Source: Sulfuricurvum sp. (GTDB taxonomy: Bacteria > Campylobacterota > Campylobacteria > Campylobacterales > Sulfurimonadaceae). Taken from it: a stretch of DNA of 30,934 nucleotides. The DNA is taken from positions 1-30,934 of the forward strand of contig JAUXSZ010000219.1 in assembly GCA_030679635.1 (NCBI GenBank). The letters are read 5' to 3'. The notes beneath the pieces are model-generated. The model made no database searches. It had not been told where the DNA came from and saw only the letters and a list, made by a program, of their open reading frames with translations. The position numbers were made by a program, and so were the translations under genes. Shown here piece by piece: positions 6,993 to 15,349 of this stretch. Within the stretch, counting starts at the first letter, position 1; every line of letters begins with the position of its first letter.

Positions 6993-8060
6993 TTATGCCA
7001 TTTGTGCGGCAACTTCTGCAGCGAAGTTGTCGACTTTTTTCTCGAGGCCTTCACCCACTTCGTACTTGATGAACTCTACGAGTTCAGCCGTTCCGCCGTG
7101 TTTTGCCGCTTCTTTTGTCAAAGCTTCAGCAACACTCAGTGAATCATCCATAACGTAGTTTTGGTCCAAAAGGGCCAATTCTTTGTCCAAAGTTGTATTG
7201 TCCGCTACGAAACGGGCCAATTGCCCTGGAATGATGTTTGCCCAAATTTTTTCAGGCTTTCCATCCGCTAACAATTTAGCTTTGATCGCCTCTTCAGCCG
7301 CTGCCATAACGTCCGGAGTCAATTGCATCATAGAGATGTATTGTGGAACGTTTTTAAGCGGTTTTTTCAAACGCGCTAGCTCTTCGTTTTCTGTTTTGAT
7401 CGCTTCGATACGACCAATCGTTTCTTCTGCTACAAACGTAGCATCAAAATCTTGGTAACTAAGAGTCGTCGGTTTCATAGCCGCCGCATGCATCGCGATG
7501 TTTTTAAGCATCGGAGCAATAAGCTCAGCTGTTTTAGCGCTGTCGCAAGACGCAGCAACCAAAACACCTACACGGCCGTTTGAGTGAACGTAACCGTTAA
7601 CGGCACCGTTTACTCCCGCATTCAAGGTTACAAATCGACGTACTTCGATTTTTTCACCGATGCGAGCAACCTGAGAGGTAAAATACTCTGAGAATGTGCT
7701 GGTTTCGTACGCTGTTTCGTTCAACTCTTGGACACTGCTAACACCCGTAGTGAAAACCTGAACAGCGGTATTGCCGACAAGGGCCATAAATCCGTCATTT
7801 TTCGCTACGAAGTCCGTTTCAGAGTTGATCTCTACCAATGAAGCAGAGGTAAAGGTATCGGCAACTTTAAAGCCCAATAGCCCTTCCGATGCAACGCGAT
7901 CCGCTTTTTTAGCACTTTGTGCCATACCGCGGTCACGCAACCACTCTTTTGCTTTTTCGATATCACCATCACACTCAGTGAGCGCTTTTTTACAATCCAT
8001 CATAGGCGCATCTGTCGCCGTACGAAGGTCTTTTACCATAGCTGCTGTTACATCTGCCAT
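6993..8060 (-). CDS. tsf: Translation elongation factor Ts
   Basis: 355 residues. EF-Ts recycles EF-Tu by exchanging GDP for GTP. The N-terminal UBA-like domain carries the diagnostic VKDLRTATDAPMMDCKKAL and the following core has SLVEINSETDFVAKND, both hallmarks of EF-Ts. Dimerisation and C-terminal modules follow, and the length fits the longer EF-Ts of this phylum. The ATG lies 2 bases after the rpsB stop and the Shine-Dalgarno is inside the rpsB 3' end, so the two genes should be coupled. A strong hairpin terminator follows directly. Confidence 0.97.
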   Translation of the reverse strand: MADVTAAMVKDLRTATDAPMMDCKKALTECDGDIEKAKEWLRDRGMAQSAKKADRVASEGLLGFKVADTFTSASLVEINSETDFVAKNDGFMALVGNTAVQVFTTGVSSVQELNETAYETSTFSEYFTSQVARIGEKIEVRRFVTLNAGVNGAVNGYVHSNGRVGVLVAASCDSAKTAELIAPMLKNIAMHAAAMKPTTLSYQDFDATFVAEETIGRIEAIKTENEELARLKKPLKNVPQYISMMQLTPDVMAAAEEAIKAKLLADGKPEKIWANIIPGQLARFVADNTTLDKELALLDQNYVMDDSLSVAEALTKEAAKHGGTAELVEFIKYEVGEGLEKKVDNFAAEVAAQMA

Positions 8061-8062
8061 GA

Positions 8063-8836
8063 TTATGCTTCCTCTGCTACTACTTCTTCAGCTGCCGCTT
8101 CAACCGCTGCTTCTGAAGTCATCGCTTCGTCTGCTGCTGCATCGTCGTTACCGCTGTTACGAAGTGCTTTACCTTCGTTAATCGCTTCAGCCATTTCTCT
8201 ACAAAACAATTGAATAGAACGGATAGCATCGTCATTTCCAGGAATTGGAATGTCAATAACGTCCGGATCACAGTTAGTATCTAGAGGTGCAACGATACGG
8301 ATACCGAGGTTACGCGCTTCTTGAACAGCAATATGCTCTTTAACGGCATCTACTACGAACATCATGTCCGGTAGAGTTTTCATTTGACGGATACCGCCAA
8401 GATAAGCGATCAGCTTCTCTTTTTGACGATTCATCATCAATGCTTCTTTTTTGGTTAAAAGACCGATTTGGCCGTTTGCTTGCATCTCTTCGATGATATC
8501 AAGCTTACGGATTGATTTTTGAATTGTTGGGAAGTTTGTCAACATTCCACCCAACCAGCGGTTATCAACGTATGGCATGCCACAAGCGATTGCAGCATCA
8601 CGAACCGCAACACGTGCTTGTTTTTTAGTTCCTACGAAAAGAACCGTTTGACCCTCAGCAGCTGCATCAAGAACTTGCTGGTATGCACTACGGAAAAAAC
8701 GCAATGTTTTTTGTAGATCGATAATATAGATGTTCTTACGAACGCCAAAAATGTATTTCTTCATTTTTGGATTCCAACGACGTGTTTGGTGACCGAAGTG
8801 AACACCGCACTCCAATAAATCTTTCATTGTTACCAT
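8063..8836 (-). CDS. rpsB: Small ribosomal subunit protein uS2
   Basis: 257 residues. The N-terminus (MKDLLECGVHFGHQTRRWNPKM) and the internal FVGTKKQA, RWLGGMLTN and PDVIDIPIPGNDDA segments are characteristic of S2. The C-terminal 35 residues form an Ala/Glu-rich acidic tail beyond the conserved core. The ATG at 8834-8836 has AAGGAG about 8 nt upstream. It heads the rpsB-tsf operon behind a leader of about 155 nt with several hairpins, where S2 autoregulation would be expected. Confidence 0.97.
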   Translation of the reverse strand: MVTMKDLLECGVHFGHQTRRWNPKMKKYIFGVRKNIYIIDLQKTLRFFRSAYQQVLDAAAEGQTVLFVGTKKQARVAVRDAAIACGMPYVDNRWLGGMLTNFPTIQKSIRKLDIIEEMQANGQIGLLTKKEALMMNRQKEKLIAYLGGIRQMKTLPDMMFVVDAVKEHIAVQEARNLGIRIVAPLDTNCDPDVIDIPIPGNDDAIRSIQLFCREMAEAINEGKALRNSGNDDAAADEAMTSEAAVEAAAEEVVAEEA

Positions 8837-8995
8837 GAAAAGACTCCTTCATACATAAAATATTTTGCTCTTCGTTTACTTGGGCGATTCTGACAACAGA
8901 GCCGATGAGACACCGGATGCACGAGAACAAATTTAGATTCGCTTGCGAATTTTTTCACGCGACTTTTTACAAAAAGTGGAGAGAAAATCGGCCGA
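8837..8995 (-). promoter_or_regulatory. Structured 5' leader of rpsB-tsf (candidate S2 autoregulatory leader)
   Basis: About 155 nt between the presumed promoter and the rpsB ATG contain three hairpin-forming elements: ACTTTTT..AAAAAGT (8962-8977), ATTCGC TT GCGAAT (8937-8950), and CCGGTG TCT CATCGG with one G-U pair (8902-8916). Such a long leader is unusual in this compact window. Ribosomal protein S2 represses its own operon through the leader in Escherichia coli; applying that here is inference, since the leader does not obviously copy the E. coli structure. Confidence 0.4.
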
Positions 8996-9001
8996 ATTAT
9001 A
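8996..9001 (-). promoter_or_regulatory. -10 promoter of rpsB-tsf
   Basis: TATAAT on the minus strand, preceded by a T-rich segment. It is the best -10 in the intergenic region and fixes the upstream limit of the leader. The rest of the region up to 9146 is AT-rich and holds the promoter area of the divergent DUF3373 gene. Confidence 0.6.
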
Positions 9002-9093
9002 CTAAAAATAATCTTTAATTTATCTTTTGTTTAATAATCGCTTATTATCACTCATACCGCACTGTATTCAAACTACTTTTATAGTATCTTTGC

Positions 9094-9099
9094 TAATAT
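9094..9099 (+). promoter_or_regulatory. Possible extended -10 of the DUF3373 gene
   Basis: TAATAT preceded by TGC (extended -10), about 48 bases before the ATG. A second candidate, TATAGT, begins near 9080. Neither is decisive. Confidence 0.35.
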
Positions 9100-9146
9100 C
9101 AATGAACCAACAATGTACGCTTTGAAACACAATAAGGAATTTAGTA

Positions 9147-10676
9147 ATGAAACACCAATTTTTAGGTTCCGTTGTTGCCATGGCTCTTATCTCTACAACT
9201 GCAATGGCCGATGGAACCTTATTCCAACGGTTTGAACAGTTGGAAAAAGAGATGAATGCTCTTAAAGCCGAGATTTTAGCTCTTAAAGCTGAAAAATCAT
9301 CGCAACCCTCTAAGGTAAACGTTGCAAACGAAGAGGATGATAAAAAAGCGGTCTCTGAAGAGATCAAAGACATCAAAGATCAGTTGAGCACTCTCAACAA
9401 AAAAACCAACGGCAACAACCTGAAATTTGGTGTTGATTTCCGTACGAGTGTTGATAATCTTCAATACACAATGGCAGATGGGACCCAACAAAATAACAAT
9501 GCGCTGTTCAGTAACCGATTGTGGCTCAACATGAACTATGCCGCTACCAAAAATCTCAGCTTCACAGGGCAACTTGCTTATAATAAAATATTTGGTCAGC
9601 GCGCAACTCCTACAGCCAGTTCTGCAATGGATGGATTTGACTGGGTAAGTGGTGAATCAGCATACGATGATACCCTTCGTATCCGATCTGCTTATTTCTT
9701 GTATCAGGATGATGGGTTTCTAGGGAGCGATATCCCGTGGACACTCAGCGTTGGTCGTCGTCCTTCTACTGAAGGACATTTAATCAATCTTCGTGATGAT
9801 GACAAAGCTTCTTCACCATTGGCCCATACTGTTAATGTCGAGTTTGACGGTGCGAGTGCTAAATTTGGAATGGAAGAGGTCACAGGGATTGACGGCTCTT
9901 ACTTTAAACTCTGCGCTGGAAGGGGAATGAGTGAAGCAGAACCACGATTCAGTGCCGCTCCATATTCAGGTAATGGCTCTCAAACCAACGATATTGATAT
10001 GGTGGGGATCATTGTCGTTCCTTACGATGATAAACAATACAGTGTCGGAATGCAGTATACCTATGCCAATAATTTGATTGACCAAACAAGTCAAGTTGAT
10101 CCATCTTTTAAAACTGTTGGCGGTCTTCATACGGCAACAGCCTTTGTAAGCGTCAACGGTATTGGTGAAGGCTTGAGTGATTTCTTGGATGACTCGCTCT
10201 TTTTTGTAAGCGGAGCAATGTCTAAAACTGACCCATATGCGGGTGTAGATGCAAATACTATGAGTGGCCAACGTGAAATGCTCGGCTCAACCGATAGTCA
10301 AACTGGATATAGCTACTGGATTGGAACACAGTTTCCATCACTGATCAGTGACGAAGGGCGATGGGGAGCTGAGTTTAACCACGGTTCAAATTACTGGCGT
10401 CCGATCACCTATGGTGAAGATACTTTGATCGGATCAAAAATCGCCGCACGCGGAAATGCATATGAACTCTATTTCACTGAGCCGCTCGTCGATGATATTC
10501 TCACCTTCCAGCTTCGCTATACGTATATTAATTATGACTACAGTGGAAGCAACGGATTCTTCGGAAGTACAAGTGGTACACCAATGTCTATGGATCAAGC
10601 CGTCGCGGCTGGTGCAGGTTCTCACGTAGTAGACAAAGCACAAGATATTCGAGCGTATATCCGTTATAAATTCTAA
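9147..10676 (+). CDS. DUF3373-family outer-membrane beta-barrel protein (putative porin)
   Basis: 509 residues. A signal peptide ends at AMA-D (about residue 21). Residues about 24-90 form a Lys/Glu-rich coiled coil with heptad-like LEKEMNALKAEILALKAE. The remainder alternates polar and hydrophobic residues with many aromatic strand ends (FGVDFRTSVDN, LWLNMNYAATKNLSFTGQLAYNKIFG) and ends in RYKF, the terminal Phe typical of outer-membrane barrels. This matches the DUF3373 proteins I recall from Sulfurimonas and relatives. A coiled coil plus barrel suggests a trimeric, porin-like protein, but the substrate is unknown. AAGGA lies about 9 nt before the ATG. It stands alone, convergent with bcp, with a palindrome between the two. 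Confidence 0.85.
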   Translation: MKHQFLGSVVAMALISTTAMADGTLFQRFEQLEKEMNALKAEILALKAEKSSQPSKVNVANEEDDKKAVSEEIKDIKDQLSTLNKKTNGNNLKFGVDFRTSVDNLQYTMADGTQQNNNALFSNRLWLNMNYAATKNLSFTGQLAYNKIFGQRATPTASSAMDGFDWVSGESAYDDTLRIRSAYFLYQDDGFLGSDIPWTLSVGRRPSTEGHLINLRDDDKASSPLAHTVNVEFDGASAKFGMEEVTGIDGSYFKLCAGRGMSEAEPRFSAAPYSGNGSQTNDIDMVGIIVVPYDDKQYSVGMQYTYANNLIDQTSQVDPSFKTVGGLHTATAFVSVNGIGEGLSDFLDDSLFFVSGAMSKTDPYAGVDANTMSGQREMLGSTDSQTGYSYWIGTQFPSLISDEGRWGAEFNHGSNYWRPITYGEDTLIGSKIAARGNAYELYFTEPLVDDILTFQLRYTYINYDYSGSNGFFGSTSGTPMSMDQAVAAGAGSHVVDKAQDIRAYIRYKF

Positions 10677-10678
10677 CC

Positions 10679-10706
10679 TCTCATTCCCGCATAAGCGGGG
10701 ATGAGA
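10679..10706. repeat. Palindrome between convergent DUF3373 gene and bcp (REP-like copy 1)
   Basis: 12-bp arms TCTCATTCCCGC / GCGGGGATGAGA with one G-U-compatible mismatch and an ATAA loop. There is no T-run on either side, so it is not a standard intrinsic terminator, although it could terminate or stabilise both converging transcripts. Its core ATTCCCGC-ATAA-GCGGGGAT is nearly the same as that of the palindrome at 13269-13298. Confidence 0.7.
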
Positions 10707-10709
10707 AAA

Positions 10710-11177
10710 TTATCCTTGTAACTTCACCAACTCTTCTTTGACTTGTGCAACATGATCTTTCACTTTGACATTAGTCCATACCGCTTTCACAACCCCTTTT
10801 GCATCGATAATGTAGGTTGAGCGGACTACTCCCATATACTCTTTGCCGTAATTTTTCTTCATCGCCCATACACCGTACGTTTGCATCATTGACGTCGTCG
10901 GATCGCTGAGCAACGTTATCCCAAGGGATTGTTTCTCGATAAAGTTACGGTGCGATTTGGTACTGTCAGCGCTCACTCCCAGCACAATCGCCCCCATATC
11001 GTCATACTCATCCACAGCCGCCGTAAACTCGCACGCTTCCGTCGTACATCCGGGAGTCGAATCTTTTGGATAAAAATACAATACAATCCATTTTCCGCGC
11101 AAATCGCGCAGACATATCTCTACATCGTCCTGGTTGCTCAAACAAAAATCGGGGGCAATACTTTCTAGTTCTAACAT
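10710..11177 (-). CDS. bcp: Thioredoxin-dependent thiol peroxidase (Bcp/PrxQ)
   Basis: Peroxiredoxin of 155 residues that reduces hydrogen and organic peroxides in the cytoplasm using thioredoxin. The peroxidatic Cys44 and resolving Cys49 lie in YPKDSTPGCTTEAC, the Bcp arrangement with a five-residue spacing. The later VRSTYIID strand is also typical. TrxA and TrxB are encoded 10 kb away in the same window and would supply the reductant. AAAGG lies about 8 nt before the ATG. The gene appears monocistronic. Confidence 0.95.
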   Translation of the reverse strand: MLELESIAPDFCLSNQDDVEICLRDLRGKWIVLYFYPKDSTPGCTTEACEFTAAVDEYDDMGAIVLGVSADSTKSHRNFIEKQSLGITLLSDPTTSMMQTYGVWAMKKNYGKEYMGVVRSTYIIDAKGVVKAVWTNVKVKDHVAQVKEELVKLQG

Positions 11178-11267
11178 TATTAATACCTTTTTATTATTTT
11201 AACGCCATCGGAATTCATCCCGATTGGCTACGTTAACACTAGGTTTACTTCGGCAGTAAGCCCAAAT

Positions 11268-12683
11268 TCAAAGAATCACTACTGATTTAATCTCTGTCAT
11301 CTCTTCGATGGCAAATCTCGGCCCTTCACGCCCGACACCGCTGAGTTTTACACCGCCATACGGCTGAATGTCAAATCGCAATGTCGGTATATCATTTATA
11401 ACAATACCTCCGGCATCCAGTTCATCAATCGCCTGGGTCGCATGCGCCAAATTGTTCGTGAAAACCGAAAACTGCAATCCGTAGGGAGAATTGTTCATCT
11501 TCTCAATTGCCTCATCCAAAGTATCCACTTTTACAAGACTCACGATGGGGGCAAACACCTCTTCGCACACGATTTTCATCGTCTCGGTCACATCGGCCAT
11601 GACACAGGGGTAAAAAATCCGTCCATCACAGCGCGGCGGGGTTAAAGAACGGGCTCCCTCACTAATGGCACTTTGAACCCAGTTCATCGCCCGTTCAGCC
11701 GCTTCATCATCAATAAGAGGTCCTAAAAAGGTCTTTTCCTCATACGGAGAACCAACGATCAATTTCGCCGTAGCCTCCGCCATTTTCTGTGCAAATTCAT
11801 CATAAACAGCACGGTTCACATAAATGCGCTGAAGCGAAATACACACCTGCCCCGAATTCGCAAATGCGCCGACGGCACAGCGCGATGCCGCATACTCCAG
11901 ATCAGCACTCTCATCGATATAGGTGGCCGCATTGCCGCCGAGTTCCAAGCTCACTTTTTTGATACCGGCACTTTTTGTGATAATATTTCCGACCATCACG
12001 GAGCCTGTAAAACTGATCACTCTTGGAATATTGCTGCTCACCAGCGCACTCCCCACTTCCGCATCGCCGTAAACAACACTGAGGGCATTAGGAGTGGCAT
12101 AGGGACTTTCAATGAAAAGTTTTGCCAGTTTGTAGGCACACAGAGGCGCTTCGGGCGTCGGTTTGAGGACGACGGCATTCCCGGCGACCAATGCAGGGGC
12201 AAGCTTGTGAGCCACTAAATTGAGCGGGAAATTAAACGGGGTAATCGCTACGACCACTCCGCACGGTTCACGGCGCCAATACGCATGCGCTTTGCGTCCG
12301 CTTGGCATCGCGTCGGTATTGATCGTCTCTCCGTGCATCGACCGCATCGTCTCAGCCGATAACGTAATCGTTTCAACGCAGCGGTCCACTTCGATGCGGG
12401 CATAGGCAATCGGTTTTCCGACCTCATCGCACAATACCTGCGCAAATTCATCGCGCTGTTCTTTGAGTTTGGAGGCCACATCGAGCAACCATGAACACCG
12501 TTGATGCAAAGGAGCTTTTTTTGCTTCTTTTGCCGCATGTTGAGCAATCTGAAGTGCTTTGTGCGCATCATCGGCACTGCAAACAGCAGCTCGTGATGCA
12601 ACACGTCCATCATAAGGGCTTAAGCGTTCTGTATAATTGTGGGCTTTGACTTCTAGCGATCCCATCCAGACATGTGCTTCCAT
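11268..12683 (-). CDS. NAD(P)-dependent aldehyde dehydrogenase
   Basis: 471 residues of the ALDH superfamily. The oxyanion Asn151 (TPFNFPLN), cofactor Lys174 (LKPTPEAP), general base Glu247 (LELGGN) and nucleophile Cys281 (NSGQVCI) are all present, and the conserved EEVFAPI and GREGPRFAIEEMTE segments follow. The GQVCIS context resembles the lactaldehyde/succinate-semialdehyde/GapN-like branch, but the substrate cannot be read from the sequence. The ATG at 12681-12683 has GGGAG about 6 nt upstream. An in-frame ATG at 12728 is rejected because a TATAAT box (12712-12717) lies between the two. It diverges from the truncated hemoglobin gene. The 90-base gap to bcp holds no clear terminator. Confidence 0.9.
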   Translation of the reverse strand: MEAHVWMGSLEVKAHNYTERLSPYDGRVASRAAVCSADDAHKALQIAQHAAKEAKKAPLHQRCSWLLDVASKLKEQRDEFAQVLCDEVGKPIAYARIEVDRCVETITLSAETMRSMHGETINTDAMPSGRKAHAYWRREPCGVVVAITPFNFPLNLVAHKLAPALVAGNAVVLKPTPEAPLCAYKLAKLFIESPYATPNALSVVYGDAEVGSALVSSNIPRVISFTGSVMVGNIITKSAGIKKVSLELGGNAATYIDESADLEYAASRCAVGAFANSGQVCISLQRIYVNRAVYDEFAQKMAEATAKLIVGSPYEEKTFLGPLIDDEAAERAMNWVQSAISEGARSLTPPRCDGRIFYPCVMADVTETMKIVCEEVFAPIVSLVKVDTLDEAIEKMNNSPYGLQFSVFTNNLAHATQAIDELDAGGIVINDIPTLRFDIQPYGGVKLSGVGREGPRFAIEEMTEIKSVVIL

Positions 12684-12711
12684 TGGCAACTCCCCCGTAA
12701 ATAATGTTTCA

Positions 12712-12717
12712 ATTATA
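12712..12717 (-). promoter_or_regulatory. Extended -10 promoter of the aldehyde dehydrogenase gene
   Basis: TATAAT preceded by TG (TTTGTATAAT) on the minus strand. The predicted start near 12705 leaves a leader of about 22 nt with a GGGGGAG ribosome binding site. Confidence 0.6.
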
Positions 12718-12815
12718 CAAATCATCACCTAAAAAGGGTAATAGTTCGCTCACTTAAGGAGGTTTTTTTCAATCAAACCTTAGAATGCCCATCAAAGAGA
12801 CCCAAAGGAATAATT

Positions 12816-13262
12816 ATGAATTTCTCCATTAGCGAAGGTACACTCGGGGTACGTCCCCCCGTTACCAAACCCCATCCGGGTTTTTTGTTTGAAGCAGGCG
12901 AAGAGCGTTTACGAAAATTGGTCAACGATCACTATGAATTGATACGTACCAGCGATATCGCTTTTTTATTCCCAATTTTTGATGAAGATGATTTCAGTGC
13001 CGCCAAAAAACACGCTGCCGATTTCTTGATCCAAATCTGCGGCGGGCCTGCTTATTTCAACCAATCCCGTGGTGAACCACGAATGGTAGGACGTCATGCA
13101 CCGTTCCGCATCGATGCTTCTGCTCGACGCCGCTGGCTCGAATTTTATGCGCAGCTTCTTCCAGCCCTCGCAGAAGAGGGAATCAACCCTGAGTACATTC
13201 AATCGTTTTGGGATTATCTGGATGTATTCTCCATCTGGATGATCAACACACCCTCCCAGTAA
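12816..13262 (+). CDS. Truncated hemoglobin (group II-like)
   Basis: 148-residue 2-over-2 globin. The conserved CGGPAYFNQSRGEPRM segment is followed by RHAPFRID, whose His94 is the predicted proximal haem ligand. An aromatic Tyr lies in the B-helix area (DHYELIRTSD) and a Trp in RRWLEFY fits the G-helix. Members bind O2 or NO; roles in nitrosative-stress protection or redox buffering are known for other truncated globins, including those of Campylobacter, but cannot be assigned here. AAAGGAA lies about 6 nt before the ATG and a TAGAAT -10-like box is at 12781-12786. It is divergent from the aldehyde dehydrogenase gene and followed by a perfect palindrome. Confidence 0.85.
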   Translation: MNFSISEGTLGVRPPVTKPHPGFLFEAGEERLRKLVNDHYELIRTSDIAFLFPIFDEDDFSAAKKHAADFLIQICGGPAYFNQSRGEPRMVGRHAPFRIDASARRRWLEFYAQLLPALAEEGINPEYIQSFWDYLDVFSIWMINTPSQ

Positions 13263-13268
13263 ATCGTT

Positions 13269-13298
13269 TCCGGATTCCCGCCATAACGGGAATCCGGA
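13269..13298 (+). repeat. Perfect palindrome after the globin gene (REP-like copy 2)
   Basis: 12-bp arms TCCGGATTCCCG / CGGGAATCCGGA with a 6-nt loop CCATAA, 6 bases after the globin stop. It probably terminates or protects the globin mRNA, but only a weak TCTCCTTAAT follows. The core is shared with the palindrome at 10679-10706. Confidence 0.7.
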
Positions 13299-13345
13299 TC
13301 TCCTTAATCAATGTTAAATCCCATCTGCGCTAAAGTTTCTAACTT

Positions 13346-13351
13346 TATTAT
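13346..13351 (+). promoter_or_regulatory. Possible -10 of the ilvE operon
   Basis: TATTAT within a T-rich stretch, 24 bases before the ilvE ATG. The leader would contain the GGAG ribosome binding site. Confidence 0.35.
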
Positions 13352-13375
13352 TATTTTCTATGGAGAAACCCCACT

Positions 13376-14296
13376 ATGAATGAAGCCAAGTTTATTTGGA
13401 TGAACGGCAAACTGCTCCCTTGGAATGACGCGAAAATTCACGTCTTATCGCACACACTACACTATGGAAACGGTGCTATCGAGGGGACAAAAGCCTATAA
13501 AACCCCAAAGGGTTACGCAATTTTTCGACTGAACGACCACACAAAACGTTTGATCGAATCGGCAAAAATGACTCTCATCACGGTTCCTTATACGGTCGAA
13601 GAGCTCAACCAAGCGCAAATAGAACTTCTTCGTGCCAATGAATTTACCGGTGAGAACGTCTATCTTCGCCCCATCGTGTATCTCGGCTACGGCGTCATGG
13701 GGGTCTATCACAAAGAGGCACCCGTAGAAGTTTCCGTCGCTGCATGGGAATGGGGTGCCTATTTGGGTGAAGAGGGGATGAAACGTGGCATTCGCCTCAA
13801 AATCTCCTCATTCAGCCGTCCTAACAACAAATCAAACATGGGGAAAGCGAAAGCCGTCGGCAATTATCTCAACTCTCAAATGGCCAAATTTGAAGCCGTT
13901 GAAGCGGGATACGACGAAGCCCTTTTACTGGACGATGAGGGGTATGTTGCTGAAGCCAGCGGAGCCTCTTTTTTCATGGTCAAAAACGGTGAGCTTATCA
14001 CTCCTCCAAACGACAACTCACTTGCATCCATCACCCAAAAAACCGTTATTGAAATGGCGGGGAATATGGGGATCAAAGTCGTACGTCGCCGCATCACCCG
14101 TGAAGAGATCTATACGGCCGACGAAGCATTCCTGACGGGGACTGCTGCTGAAATCACCCCTATCCGCGATGTCGATGCGCGTATTGTGGGTGCTGGCAAC
14201 CGTGGTGAGCTGACGGAAAAAATCCAAAGTGCCTATTTTGATATCGTTTACGGACGAAATCCCGATTACGACCACTATCTAACCTACATCAACTAA
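13376..14296 (+). CDS. ilvE: Branched-chain amino acid aminotransferase
   Basis: PLP fold-type IV transaminase of 306 residues, last step in Leu, Ile and Val synthesis. EGTKAY at 36-41 and YLRPIVYLGYG at 96-106 are IlvE motifs. The PLP lysine is Lys159 in KAKAVGNYLNS. The C-terminal TGTAAEITPIRDVDAR loop that binds the cofactor phosphate is intact. GGAG lies about 10 nt before the ATG. It heads a five-gene plus-strand operon with SPFH, hisIE and two DUF2393-like genes, with gaps of 9 and 6 bases and then overlaps. The ilvE-SPFH pairing also occurs in C. jejuni (Cj0269c/Cj0268c). Confidence 0.95.
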   Translation: MNEAKFIWMNGKLLPWNDAKIHVLSHTLHYGNGAIEGTKAYKTPKGYAIFRLNDHTKRLIESAKMTLITVPYTVEELNQAQIELLRANEFTGENVYLRPIVYLGYGVMGVYHKEAPVEVSVAAWEWGAYLGEEGMKRGIRLKISSFSRPNNKSNMGKAKAVGNYLNSQMAKFEAVEAGYDEALLLDDEGYVAEASGASFFMVKNGELITPPNDNSLASITQKTVIEMAGNMGIKVVRRRITREEIYTADEAFLTGTAAEITPIRDVDARIVGAGNRGELTEKIQSAYFDIVYGRNPDYDHYLTYIN

Positions 14297-14305
14297 AGGA
14301 AATCC

Positions 14306-15343
14306 ATGGCAAGTGATATGAACGACTATTTTCAAAAGAAAAAAAGCGAAAATCAAAAAAAGAGCGATTCCCAAGGTCCGAAAATGCCGAAGTTCGATTT
14401 TAACATGAACAGTCAAAAAGCAGGGACCTTTTGGATGATCGGTGGAATTGTTTTATTGCTCATTTTAGCAAAACCGTTCGTCATCATCACGGAGGGTGAG
14501 CGCGGTATTCTTTCAACCAATGGAAAATACGAAGAGCGTGCCCTTATGCCGGGTCTCCATTTTCTAATCCCCGTTATCCAAAAAGTTTATTTGGTTGATA
14601 CAAAAGTACGGATCATTAACTATGCCGACAAAATTGACCGTGCTTCCACTGCGGGTGATGGTATTTTGCTCAAGCCCGCGATTACTGTTCTCGATAAACG
14701 CGGGTTGCCGGTCTCCATCGATATGACCGTTCAGTACCGCCTCAATGCTGAACTCGCCGCTCAAACAATTTCAAACTGGGGATTTAGCTGGGAAGATAAA
14801 ATCATCGATCCTGTTGCACGTGATGTTGTTCGTAACGTTGTCGGCCAATACGATGCAGAAACGTTACCGATTATGCGCAACGCTATCGCTCAAAAAATTG
14901 AAGCAGGTATCCGCAGTAATATCAATCGTCAAAAAAATGGCCCGGCCAATCTTGAATCAATTCAACTGCGAGAAATCGGTCTACCTCAAAAAGTAAAAGA
15001 TCAAATCGAGAGAGTACAAGTCGCCAAACAAGAGGTTGAAAAAGCACAACAGGACGTTGAGCGTGCGAAGCAGGAAGCCTTTAAAAAAGAGACCGAAGCG
15101 CAAGGGACGGCGAACGCCCTCACCATTGAAGCAAGTGCACAGGCTAAAGCCAACCATCTTGTAGCCCAGTCGCTCACCCCAGGATTGCTCAAACTGGAGC
15201 AGATCAAAGTACAAGGTAAATTTAACGACGCACTGAGAGAAAACAAAGATGCGAAAATTTTCCTCACCCCTGGCGGTTCCACCCCCAATATTTGGCTTGA
15301 TACCAAATCGGGCGATTCACAGAAAATAACTTCGACACGATAG
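14306..15343 (+). CDS. SPFH/prohibitin-family membrane protein
   Basis: 345 residues. A charged cytoplasmic N-terminus (1-38) precedes one transmembrane helix (about 40-60, TFWMIGGIVLLLILAK). The Band 7/SPFH domain follows (about 62-240: ITEGERGILSTNGKYEERALMPGLHF), then an Ala/Glu/Lys/Gln-rich coiled coil (about 228-285). The C-terminal part includes PNIWLDT. The architecture matches the prohibitin-like Cj0268c/HP0248 group of Campylobacterota. Relatives form large rings that organise membranes and control proteases such as FtsH. It sits between ilvE and hisIE and upstream of two small membrane proteins that could be partners. HflK is an alternative label, but no hflC-like gene follows. Confidence 0.85.
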   Translation: MASDMNDYFQKKKSENQKKSDSQGPKMPKFDFNMNSQKAGTFWMIGGIVLLLILAKPFVIITEGERGILSTNGKYEERALMPGLHFLIPVIQKVYLVDTKVRIINYADKIDRASTAGDGILLKPAITVLDKRGLPVSIDMTVQYRLNAELAAQTISNWGFSWEDKIIDPVARDVVRNVVGQYDAETLPIMRNAIAQKIEAGIRSNINRQKNGPANLESIQLREIGLPQKVKDQIERVQVAKQEVEKAQQDVERAKQEAFKKETEAQGTANALTIEASAQAKANHLVAQSLTPGLLKLEQIKVQGKFNDALRENKDAKIFLTPGGSTPNIWLDTKSGDSQKITSTR

Positions 15344-15349
15344 GCTCTC

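Noticed and set aside
8815..8860. 8-codon ORF (MYEGVFSW) overlapping the rpsB start
   Set aside because: It has no ribosome binding site of its own and merely contains the rpsB Shine-Dalgarno; it could be chance.
11228..11252. Inverted repeat GGTTTACT / AGTAAGCC between the aldehyde dehydrogenase gene and bcp
   Set aside because: It pairs well only in plus-strand RNA, where no gene ends; on the minus strand it has a C-A mismatch and no T-run, so I do not call a terminator.
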